From positions 1-26,503 of the forward strand of contig JANBPK010001589.1 of assembly GCA_027579435.1 (NCBI GenBank): 26,503 bases of DNA, written 5' to 3'. A model generated the notes under the pieces. The model was not told the origin of the DNA and ran no database searches. It saw only the letters and a program-made list of their open reading frames with translations. The position numbers and the translations under genes are program-made. Origin of the DNA: Candolleomyces eurysporus (taxonomy: Eukaryota > Basidiomycota > Agaricomycetes > Agaricales > Psathyrellaceae). This document shows positions 10,338 to 20,398 of the stretch, one piece after another (position 1 is the first letter of the stretch; each line of letters begins with the position of its first letter).

Positions 10338-13300
10338 CTAAAGATTGCACAAGTTAGCCAGCAGCCTAACTGGTAACGCGAGCGCAAGGCGTAACCACAA
10401 TAAAAGATTCGAAATAATCAAAATAATCTGTGCCTTCAACCCTGAATTCGTTCTCGCCTGCTCGAAAGTTTGCGACGGAATCGCGGACATTGGAACAGAC
10501 GACGAACGGAGGCGACTCGAACTGGATTGACCCCCAGCTCTAGAAGCTGAGGAGCGCTGCGCCAAATACGGTCTGAGTCCCCTCTTCACTGTGAGGAGGG
10601 TATTCGTATATTGAGCCGAGTCGAAGCTGGGCGCTTGCAAGAATCCGACGGACTTCCAGTACGACAGCCATGCAGCGACGTCCTTCCTGTCAAGTGGCTG
10701 AAGAACTGGTGGGTGGAGAGATCGGGCCCTTTGAGCTGCCAGCATCGTCGAGAGATGGGGGAACCCAAACGCCTCTGCATTGTCACTGACAGGCGGCAGC
10801 TTGCTCACGGATTGGTAGAATTCCAAGAGCTTCAGCGCTGGGTTGGACTCAATTTCTGATTGGGACAGCGACTGGCATGCCTCCAATTTGCCCAACCAGT
10901 CACTGTAACAGACTTGGGGCACTAAAAGGGCCTCGGATAGCAGCTCAACCATGTCGTTCCAAGGGATGGGAGCGGGGTGAACGAAATGGAGGAAAGGGTC
11001 ACTGCAGGCCCGAATGTCGGTCAATGCTGAGGCGGCTGTATGGACTGGGAACCAGGAAATAAGCTATTCGAAGGTGCATAAGTATTTTTACCCATTTGGA
11101 GCATATATGACGGCAAGGACTTACACCTGGACTCCGGGGTAGGCAATGCAGCAGCTCTGCAGACCGAACGATACTCGGAACCCACTCCGACGTACCCCAA
11201 TACCCATTCCTTCCACCAGAGAGCTGTCCAATTCGTACAATAACAGGCTCCAGCGTCGTCGATTCTCTCGCACGAGTGAGCACCTGCTCCGCAACCCATT
11301 TAGATTCTGGGTATCCAGAGCCCAATGCAATGCTTGGATCCGGAAATGAGGCTTCCGGGGCAACCGTTCCTGGATAGTCTAAAATATGAATTCAAGTGAG
11401 AATCTAGTAAAGGACGACAAAAGAGAGTTGCGACTGACTTCTCAGGACCCCGATGGAACTCGCAAAGATGAATCTCGGCGGCCTGGGCAATTGTGAAGAG
11501 AGTGCAAAGTCGATGAGGTTCCTAGTCCCTGCGATCAGAGGCTCCATGGACGATATCCCCACGTTGAAATCAACACGCCACGCTAAAATTATAATCAGTC
11601 ATCCTGGCAGTCAGCAGGGAATAAACCGACACCTACCAGTATGCATAATACAAGTCACCTCCTTCCTCAGTTCCTCAAACATCCCTTCCTCCTGCAGCCC
11701 AAAATCATTCTCAGATGCCGCCAAATCGCCTTCCAAAAACTTGATCTTCGAAAAGTCCAAAAAGTTAGGATCGATCCCTCGCTCCTTGAAGCTATCGAGT
11801 TGCCTTGCCGCACTCGAGACCGTGGCATGGGGCCGATTCAGCACATACACTTTTGCAATGTCGGGTTTCAGGACGAGGGATTCAAGGAGGTACGAGCCTA
11901 ACCCGCCTGTGCTTCCTGTGAGGAGCACGACCTCTCTGGTACTAGGAGGGAGTCCAGGAGTTTGTTGGGGTTCGTGGACGGGGAAATCACGACTGTATTT
12001 CTCCACGAGATCGCGCATCTTCTTGAGGGTCTTTTCGTCCTCCGTTTCCTCCTGATCTGAACTTTTTCCATCCACTCGTGGTGCACATTTCTCGTGGATA
12101 TGAAGAGCGAGGGAGGTCACTGTCGGGTAGGAGTAGACGAAGTTGCACGCTAGGGCTTTCGATTTGGATGCCGTTTCCGAGTATCGAGAAATGGAGGAGA
12201 GAATCTCGTTTCGGATCCATATAGCTTGCAAACTGCGTTCATCATCTGTCGTCAGCCTTCAATCACCTGCTATATAAAGAACGACTCACCTATCGCACCC
12301 CAACTGAAGAATATCATCGTCATCCTTCAACTCTTCACCCTCCTCTAACCTCAACGACTTTCTAAAAACCTTCCTGACCAACTTTGTACAACCTTCCACG
12401 TTCGAAAGATTGAAATACTCGGTAGAGCCCGTGGACGNCCCTGGCGCTTCGGCCATAGGACATTGGCTGGAAGTGCCATCGTACAGGTCGTTGATCTCCT
12501 TCCCGTACATATCAATCACAACCTGTCGTCTTGGGCTTCCTTTCGCCGTATACTGGAACGGTTTACCCGGGCTCGAAAGGATAATCATCTCTTTAAATAT
12601 CCGACTATGCGACGGTGCGATTCGGTTGGCTTCTTCGATTTGAGGCCTATCATCGGCAGTCCCCAGTGGTTAGCTCAGTGATATGAATGATACCCAACCA
12701 AGACGGTCGGAAAGCGTGAGGTGGAGACGACTTACCATATCTCGTCAATGAACGCCTCCCGTGCAAAGTTACCGTCCCCACCGAGACTCGACGGTTCAAC
12801 GAGAATGCCAGCCTGAAACCTCCCCCTCCCAAATACAATTGCACAGTTGACCTTCGGGTGTCGTCTAATAATCGTCTCTGTTAAGAATCCCCTTCAGGTT
12901 AGCCAATGATTCGGGGAAAGCTCGAAAAGAACGAACGCACCTATGGGACCCGGATTGGTCTTCTCACCCGTGGAGTGCATAATCTGATCGTCTGCTCTGT
13001 AGATAATGAGAGTCAGCTAGTCGTCGGATTTCAAAGAGTAAAGAGAGAGACGAGGAAAAGGTCGACAAAACCAACCTTCCATAGATCTTCCACAAATCCC
13101 TTTCAGTTGGATGACGTATGAGTAAGTCATTCGTATCGTAAGCCGGAGTTTGGTCGTCGTCAGCCTGGGCGTTGAACACGGCAGGTGAATGGGTCGGGGA
13201 AGTCTAAATGATGATTCCACATCAGCTTCCGGTCATTGCTGGAGGATAGAAAAAGCACCTTGAAGAATAGACGAAACACGTTCTCATCAGCAGCTCCATC

Positions 13301-15004
13301 TTCTTCTACGAAGCGGTGCGCTGTGTGTGGGGAGAGCTGAAAACCAAGCGCGTAGAGTAAGCCTTCTGGCAGAAGAACTTCGTTTAACGCGTAGGACCAA
13401 CCTTGAAATATTCCCAACCAACTTCTGGCGGGTTGGCTAATACGCACATACCAATGAGCACAGAATGGTACGATCATCGGGAACTTGACCTACCCAAAAG
13501 AAATTGCGAGCTGCCTCCAAGTTCAGTCCTTCACACACCATACATATTCCGTATCAGCTGGAAAAACGCGGAGGGAGAGGTGGGGATACATACGCTCCGT
13601 AGAAAGGGTACAGCTTGACACCCTGCTCGTGTAACGCATCTCCCGTTTGTTTATGTATAGGCGCACCACCAAACATCTAGAAGATAGATTCAATCCAGCT
13701 GAAAGCGCCTGACCTGAGGGAATGCTCACGATTGCGTCTAGCCCCTTCAAAAACACCACCTTTTCTTCACTTTGAGCCCATTCCTACCAACCAAAAATCA
13801 ACATTCCATGAAATAAACAACATTCGGGAAGGGTGGACCCACCTCTAAGAACGTCGGCACACAAAACAAAAGCTGGCTCTTCGTCGCGACTATACTCTCA
13901 AACATACTTTCCGGCGTTGGGACATGCGGCGGTGACTTTGGGGCAAAGTTGGATAGAGTTACGCCGGTCGTCATCTGCATGTGAGAGTTCCCGAGTGAGC
14001 GCCTGGGTTCGCTGAGAAAAGGGAGCATGCTACGTACCGCCCAGCATAGTGACACGACACCCATGGCATCTGTGCGTGAAAAGGTCGTTATAGGACCAGG
14101 AACTAGAGGATGAACTGGACGTACGGAAAAAAGGGAGTGCATGGTTGGATAAGATGCGGCCACTGAGGTCGACTTCGCCATACCCTTTGAGTACATGTAC
14201 GTTGCTGAGTACAACCCAGTTCGGTAAAGACAGAGACTGCTTACATGGCTGTAGACCCCATTGAATAAGGTTGCGGTGAGAGAGGTAGATCGGTTTCGGG
14301 AAAGACGTGGATCCTGGAGATAAAGTTCGTCAATCCAGGCGCTTATTTGATGCGGAGAACAAGGACAAGTACCCGAAGAATGCAGAATCAAGGCCGTCTC
14401 GTCACTCTTGCGATGCAATGACGGAGGCGCTTCCGTGATCTCTGCCTGCTCATAGATCTCCTGGAAACTTGGGATATCCATAAACGGCATGTCACGGTCG
14501 AGCAGCTGCCTCGCAGCCTGTGCAAGCTTCTGCATAGGCTTGTCGCGGCTGACAAGCATAAAAGCAGCGCCCGACTTGCGTAACAAATCTGCGACAGCAG
14601 CATCTGAGTTGCGTGGGGAGATAGGAAACGCGCAGGAGCCTGCACGGATAATCCCAGCTATCAGAGAAAAGTATGAAAGCTGATCTACAGATAGACGTGG
14701 TGTGAATGCATCTATCTCTCCTTCAGCTTCTGTCAACCCACGCACCTACAACTGCGAGAATGGCCACCACGGTTGGCTTTGAGGGCAGAGTGCCTGCAAA
14801 GTCGGACACCGTTCTGGCGACATAGTCCATGCCGCAGCACGCTTTTGACCAAGTCAGCGACCCAGTGTCATAGCGCAGGAGTGTATGGTCTGGATTTCTG
14901 CGACGGTGAAATTCAAAGATTTCTGGCAGAGTAACATCCTCGTGCAGAGGAGGAGGGCTAAAAGGCGAGCCGTCTACGGCCTGGGGGCAAGGAAAGGGAG
15001 ACAT
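10338..15004 (-). CDS. NRPS-like enzyme, adenylation-thiolation-reductase
   Basis: Activates a carboxylic acid with ATP, loads it on a phosphopantetheine arm and releases it, by family precedent, as an aldehyde using NAD(P)H; substrate unknown. Nineteen exons in gene order: 15004-14746, 14684-14373, 14313-14245, 14184-14125, 14069-14038, 13974-13843, 13783-13730, 13676-13594, 13528-13494, 13436-13402, 13336-13259, 13203-13076, 12996-12941, 12877-12736, 12646-12290, 12232-11637, 11582-11439, 11378-11125, 11063-10338. Phases close, giving 1183 aa with no internal stop. Adenylation: HSSGSTSFPKP (188-198), FYGATELG (near 331), GRADDQI (425-431), A10-type Lys K527 in YTAKG. Thiolation: GCDSLQ with phosphopantetheine Ser611, whose codon is split by an intron. 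Reductase: GSTGGLG (717-723), Y880-x3-K884, a GFL end near 1084. Odd: about 99 residues follow that usual end and finish in a hydrophobic stretch; HTAW stands where I recall HNAW. N at 12438 is a first codon position (Ala/Pro/Ser/Thr). Exon borders were chosen by family similarity; the acceptor at 14185 (AAAG) is the least typical. Confidence 0.93.
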
Positions 15005-15299
15005 GAGAGGTGAGAGGCGCCATTCCCTCCCCGCATTTTATAAGCAAAACAACAAGCGGTGACAAGGATCGGGGTCGAGTGACAATCCATAGCGGTTTGT
15101 CGATAGACCGGAGTCAGGGTGCCTGAACTTTGAAGATGAGAGCAGGGGCCAAACGGGGATAGACAGCGATCTGGTGGCTGTGATGGCACGTGTGATTGTT
15201 TTGCGTCTGTCGTCGACGGGCTTGGACATCCTCTTCGTCTCCAGGTTCTGCTTATTTCTTGTCTTTAAACCCAACTACCCTCCTTTCGTTTATGTTTTC
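15005..15299. promoter_or_regulatory. Shared divergent promoter, NRPS-like gene and kinase
   Basis: 295 bp separate the two outward-facing ATGs (15004 minus, 15300 plus), so both promoters must lie here or overlap into the genes. A minus-strand TATAAAA occupies 15042-15036, only about 32 bp before the NRPS-like ATG, which would imply a very short leader if used. An E-box CACGTG is at 15187-15192. The last 60 bp before the kinase ATG are pyrimidine-rich, like a fungal 5' leader. Co-regulation of the pair is possible but not shown. Confidence 0.55.
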
Positions 15300-18200
15300 A
15301 TGCCTTCAGCTCACGGCCACAAGCATTCCGATTCAGTCAATCAGAACCGCAAGGCCCAGCTCGCTAACGCCTATAATGAACTAGGGAAGGAGCTCTCGTC
15401 CTCCAAGCTACGCGTGGTGGGCAATTACACCTTGGGAAAGGTCATCGGCGAGGGTAATGTCCCTGTCCAACCACCATATATCCCCCAATGCCTCACCGTG
15501 CTCCCAACAGGTGCCTATGGCAAGGTGCGACTGGGCACTCACCGTCTCACCTCGACTCGTGTAGCCATCAAGCAGATCCCAAAGGCCATGTCTGCTTCCC
15601 TTACACGAGAAATCCACCACCACCGACAGCTTCACCATCCCCATGTCACCCAGATGTACGAGGTCATCGCTACAGAGTCCGCCATCTGGATTGTCACAGA
15701 GTTGTGCTCCGGTGGCGAGCTGTTCGACTATCTCGTCGAGAAGGAGCGCTTGCCAGAGGACGAGTGCAAAATCATATTCGGCCAACTCTGTCTCGCTGTG
15801 GCATATCTTCACGATAGCGGGATCGTCCACCGCGACCTCAAGCTCGAAAACGTCCTCTTGGACGAGCGATGTCGCGTCAAACTCGGCGACTTTGGCTTCA
15901 CTCGAGAATACGAACGGGGCAACTACATGGAAACCTTCTGTGGCACCACTGGGTATGCGGCTCCTGAGATGCTCCAGGGAAGAAAGTACCAGGGCCCTGG
16001 TGAGTCGCGCTTTGTCTCCGGATAATTTATCCTAATCTGACACATGTGGCAGAGGTCGACGTGTGGTCCCTGGGTATCATTCTCTACTGCCTCCTGACAG
16101 GCACCTTACCCTTTGATGATGACGATGAAGAAGTTATGCGACAGAAGGTCATCAATGATGGCTTCGAAGACCCTTCCTGGCTTTCCTTAGGTGTGTTCAA
16201 CTGATGCTAGCGTGTTCCCTATCTCACTCTCGAGAACAGAGTCTCGGGACCTTCTTCAAAATATCCTCCAAAAGGATGTAACGAAGCGATACACAATTCC
16301 CCAAATACTGGCGCATCCCTGGTTTACCGTTAAAGAGCTTACTTACGAACCAGAATCCCCTATCTACGCTGATTCCCAACTCCTCCAAGTTCCCCGTTCG
16401 TCAACTCCGGATAATCAACCCAACAACAGCGATAACCCTGAATTATCAGAGGAATCGGCACAGGATCACGAACCACCTTTCTCGAAGGACCAAGATATTG
16501 GCTCTTCAGCGCCTACCACCCCGGACCAATCCATATCAGATCCATTCGATAGCACCGACAACGCAGCCACCAAAGGAAATCTCTCCATTCACCAAAACAC
16601 AAGCAACGCAACCATCCGCAGGACATCCCTATCCGACATAGAGTCATTATCATCCCGATTAACGCGGCAACCTGAGACTGTCCCTGAAGAGGACATATCC
16701 GAGTCAAAGTCTTTACGAATCCGTCCCGTGTCCTGGTCCAATTCGTCTGGGTCAAAGGCGCCACCGTCAAAGATTCGAACCCCCGCCCGCACCAAGCGTC
16801 GCTCCGTCTCGTCCCTCTTGTCCGAGAATGTTCTTGGCGAATTGGAGAGGACTCCGACACCTCTTCCTCCCTCAACCTCCCATCAAGACTTCGTTGCCCT
16901 TTTGTCAGCACCGACTCCCATCATCTTCTCCACTCCCCTCGAACGTGAGCTACTCAATAACCTGAGTAACATGGGAATGGATACGGCACAAATCGTCCAT
17001 TCCGTGCTGTCAGATGCCTGTGACTCTACTGGGGCTACTTGGTGGATGTTGAAGAAGAAGGCCGAAAAGAAGGCGCTCGAGGAAGGCACCATGGACCGAT
17101 TAACATCGCCGATCGATGCTGACGTGGCCAGGGGACGGAAGAGTGGTAGCAACAGCAACGATGAGCTCTCGAGCGGTTCACCCCGTCCTTCCAAATACAA
17201 ACGCCACAAAGCCAATGCAGGAGTACAGACGGATAATGTCCAATATGCTCAAGCCCTACGCCCCACGCCTCAGCTTGCATTTGTCCCGGCTACTCCTACC
17301 TTCGTCAAGCCTACGACACCTCCGCCGAGACCGATGTCGCCTACGCGTTCTCCTATGCTCTCGCCCACACCCTCGGTGATTAACGGAGAACTTCCCTCGA
17401 GGTCACATCCCTCAACTCCTGGCAGTAGTATGAAGGAGAAAGATGGGTCAAAGGGACGCAAGAACCGTGCTGGAAGTGTCAGCATAATGCAGCGTGCCAC
17501 GACCGCTTTGGAAGCCGCCGGTCTCGTGCGCAAGAAATCGACCGAAGCCGTCCGGGAGGAAAAGGAAAGGGTAAAGGAGCTGGAGCGCCGGGGTACAAGT
17601 GGCGAGGAATCGCGATCGTCCCATTCTCATGATACGCGCGGCTCGCACGGAGGACAGTCTAATAAATTGACGAAATCGCCTCCTCTCAAGGCGCAGAAAG
17701 ATAACAATGCACCGTCAACACCTCCCCCGAGTGAAGGTCATGGCACAGGTCCAAATATCGGCTCGCCTTGGGTACTGGCAGACCCAAGGGACGGGACAGC
17801 TCTCGCGGCCGTCAACATTCGTGGCGAGATGCCTCATTCCCATAGTGCTCCGAACCTGGATACAGCTGCTGCCTCTACTCCCAAAGCATCCAATACCAAT
17901 CGTAATCGTGCCAATATTTTGACCTCATTACGGCTTTGGTTTGTTGATGGTGACCGGAAAGGAAAGCGGAAGGCTGACACAAGTCCCCGGTTACCCATGA
18001 CTCCACAAACGGGGTACAACACTCGAAACGTTGGTGGTTCAGGATCAGCCAAACGAAGAGGAAGCAACGCGAGCAACAAATTCGCTGCAAGGAGCAATGT
18101 AACTACTTCCGGCCACCGAGCCAAACGACCTTCCATGTCTTCCCGCCGATCCAGCAGCGTCAATTCACGACGATCCTCTGTCGCCTCGATGCAAATACCC

Positions 18201-19325
18201 ATCCTCGACTCTCCTCAACAGCTCTCAACCCTCCGGACCATGGGTGGCGGAAGTCACACACCCAACTCGGAAAGGGACCACTCGTCCAGGCCCTCGTCGG
18301 TCCATAGCTTCACGATGCAACCGACGACCACAGCGAAACACCGCAAGTCGCCATCGGCCAGTTCGTCTGGTTCGCTCCATTTACGAGCTGCGTCCCCAAT
18401 GCAGCAGGGGCGGTACCATCGCAGAGCTGGATCTGGATCTTCGACTACCCGTGTCGTACGTCAGCCTGTCGCTCGACCTCCCCATGCCAGATCCAATTCG
18501 GCTACCTCATCCTTGTATTCACCTCCATCCTCGAGACCCACATCGTTCTACGAACCGTCCGAGAATGAAGGAGTCGGAGGTGTAGGGGGATCGAGGAATG
18601 CATCTCCCCTCCGCAGTCGGAAACGGTCTAACGAGAGCGGGTCAGCAAGGCGAGGAGTGGTGGGGTCGACCTTTATCGCTCAAAAGCGCAGTGGGCCCCT
18701 GATGAGCCCCGCATTCGGCAGTGGCGGTACGCTNGGCAAATCGAGCTGGAAGAAGTCGTGGGGACTCGAACCCCCTGGATGGCAAAGCCGGTCNACCCAC
18801 CTCCCCGTCGTCGAGGTGCTCGCGATCGCACCCGCCAACGAGCCCATAACCCTGCGGGACGTGTTTTCTGGTCGGCAGTCGTTCAGTGCAGCAGGCGATG
18901 AGAGCGATTGGGTGGATGAGGACGATGACATTCCGGCGTTCGCGGGTGGGTTGGGGCAGATGGGCATCGCTTCGTCGATCTCGTCCAGCTCGGGCGCGTC
19001 GGGTATTGGGCCGTTGAATTCTGAGCCTATTTTGACGCTGTCGCCTGCACCCAGGGGGCATCGGTCTTCGTCGACCTCCTCCTCCTCGTCATCGAAGCGG
19101 AATGGTGGTGGCAGTGCAGGAGGCAAGAGTCCGGGAGTCGCGGGTGGTTCGGGTACTCGAGGGAAGCAGGGCCATTCGCCTGCAGAGAGGCATTCGCCTT
19201 TGCCGCCCGAGATCCCCATGTCGAGCGAGGCGAGGACTGGGAGATGGCAGTTGCCTGCTGCGAGGTCTGGCCCCGCGTTCAAGCATGCGATTCAGGAGGA
19301 AGATGAGGATGAGGAGGAAGAGTGA
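15300..19325 (+). CDS. CAMK-type Ser/Thr protein kinase with long disordered tail
   Basis: Four exons, 15300-15453, 15511-15999, 16053-16190, 16240-19325, with introns of 57, 53 and 49 nt; 1288 aa. The kinase domain (about 44-289) is complete: GEGAYGKV loop (50-57), VAIK with K72, alpha-C E85, HRD with D160, DFG with D178, activation loop TFCGTTGY, APE (202-204), DVWSLG. The closest memory match is the fungal CAMK/CAMKL kinases of the yeast YPL150W kind, which is tentative. About 200 residues further on, near 497-540, a helical segment containing NMGMDTAQIV and ATWWMLKKKAE resembles the UBA-like element of AMPK-related kinases. The rest is Ser/Pro/Arg-rich and probably disordered, broken by a less biased block with WKKSWGLEPPGWQ and ESDWVDEDDDIPAF, and it ends in an acidic run. 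ATG 15300 is preferred over in-frame ATG 15183, which would add a hydrophobic stretch unlike a kinase N-terminus. Ns at 18734 and 18794 fall in CTN (Leu) and TCN (Ser), so the protein is unambiguous. Confidence 0.93.
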
Positions 19326-19562
19326 GTAGCTGAGTGAGTGGGTGAAGAACTTGTAGCAAAGGAGGGGACTTGGACTCGGAGGAAGAAAGAAGGTATATCA
19401 TATTTTATCTACCTACGTATTTTTTTTCTTTTGATTTAGTTTGTCTTTTTGGGTCTCGATCTGTCTGCGTGCCTGTCTCTCCCCTTTTTTTGTTGTCTCC
19501 TTTAATTTCATCTACCTCTTCCTTCCCTCGTTGATCCTCCTACCCTCCATTCCATCTTGTTG

Positions 19563-19724
19563 ATGTCGAACACTGAAATGGACGCTGACTCCGTCGGTGC
19601 CGCTGGCTTCCCTCCTCTTTCCCTTCTTAGTTTACATTACCTTGCCAGACCTGGCATTACTAGTATCTTTTCATTTTTAGGCTTACCACAGACTAAGGGT
19701 TGCTTCCTATGTATCGTCGTTTGA
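19563..19724 (+). CDS. Possible 53-codon ORF after pyrimidine-rich tract (weak)
   Basis: ATG at 19563 opens a short frame beginning MSNTEMDADSVGAAGFPP and closing at TGA 19722-19724. It directly follows a long CT-rich tract, the usual look of a fungal 5' leader, which is why it is listed. The second half resembles no domain I know. It could also simply lie inside the kinase 3' UTR, or be exon 1 of a spliced gene I could not assemble. Confidence 0.12.
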   Translation: MSNTEMDADSVGAAGFPPLSLLSLHYLARPGITSIFSFLGLPQTKGCFLCIVV

Positions 19725-20296
19725 AATTGGGCCTTGGTCTTGCACCTAGCACTCTCTTCTTTCATCTCTCTCGATCTCTGAACTCTCCTTTTACATACTA
19801 AATTTCCTTGGGTGCGGATACTTCTTCCAATTCGTTTTTTTTTGTCTTTTATGATTAGATACCCTAGGTTTGTTACGACAAACTTATCATGCTGTTGTAA
19901 CACCAAATCTTACCTCTGTCTGGTGAAGAGACGTATGTGTCGGTTTCCGAAATGTCGCGAAGAGTGAACCTGGCATGAAAATGATGCGCCTTTCAATAGG
20001 CGTATCGGTTCCTCGTCCCGGCAGCAAAAGGCTTGCATTGGCCACTGCTTTTGGGTAGGTTTTTCTCTATTTTGCAACCTCCACTGAAGAAACCGAGGTA
20101 GACGCAGTTGGGGTGTTCGATCGAGTTCCCTTCTAACGACCCAAGCGATGGGCTGTTCGTTGTAGAGGCGAATCCGAGGAAGGTCCTTACACCCCTGTGC
20201 CTGTCCCACGTCGGGGGAGGGGAGAGAAAAAATAGAAGTCTCTTGATTAGACAGTCCATGAAGAGGTCAAAGCGGCCCCGACATGGCCTGTGACGC

Positions 20297-20310
20297 CTGT
20301 CACGCGTCAC
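20297..20310. promoter_or_regulatory. ACGCGT-containing motif upstream of F-box gene
   Basis: The reverse complement of the 11-mer TGACGCGTGAC (present here as GTCACGCGTCA), with its ACGCGT core at 20302-20307, lies 97 bp before the ATG at 20399. The same 11-mer precedes POL2 and the F-box gene starting at 24737. Immediately upstream a further TGTGACG stands close by. It may be a binding site for an MBF-like or bZIP-like factor; this is inference. Confidence 0.45.
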
Positions 20311-20398
20311 GCCCTCTTCAAATAACCGTCTACTGCAGCCTTACATTCGAATCCAGCATCCCAAGGACAAAGAAGACAGATATCTATTCACAGACACC

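Larger units (their letters stand above)
19326..20398. other. 1.07-kb intergenic region between kinase and F-box gene
   Basis: The first part is rich in T and C (roughly 19410-19560, with several T runs) and is most simply the kinase 3' UTR and termination zone. A 53-codon frame starts at 19563 (listed separately). The last 100 bp form the F-box gene promoter, with ACGCGT at 20302-20307. A minus-strand frame of 99 codons at 20209-19910 has no recognisable features. I see no RNA gene or transposon. Confidence 0.5.

Noticed and set aside
15174..15299. Upstream in-frame start for the kinase (ATG 15183)
   Set aside because: It would add a hydrophobic stretch unlike kinase N-termini and use most of the divergent promoter as coding sequence.
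13387..17348. Further ACGCGT hexamers at 13387, 15410 and 17343
   Set aside because: They lie in an intron or in coding exons, lack the TGA...GAC flanks, and their number is near chance expectation.
18766..18783. tRNA T-arm-like sequence on the minus strand (GGGGGTTCGAGTCCCC)
   Set aside because: It lies inside the kinase reading frame (WGLEPPG block), the fifth stem pair fails, and no matching acceptor, D-arm or anticodon arm was found around it.
19410..19560. T-rich tract as a bacterial-type terminator
   Set aside because: The genome is eukaryotic, no GC stem precedes it, and pyrimidine tracts are common in fungal UTRs.
19910..20209. 99-codon minus-strand frame in the kinase/F-box gap
   Set aside because: It has no recognisable features or splice partner, and it overlaps the promoter side of the F-box gene.
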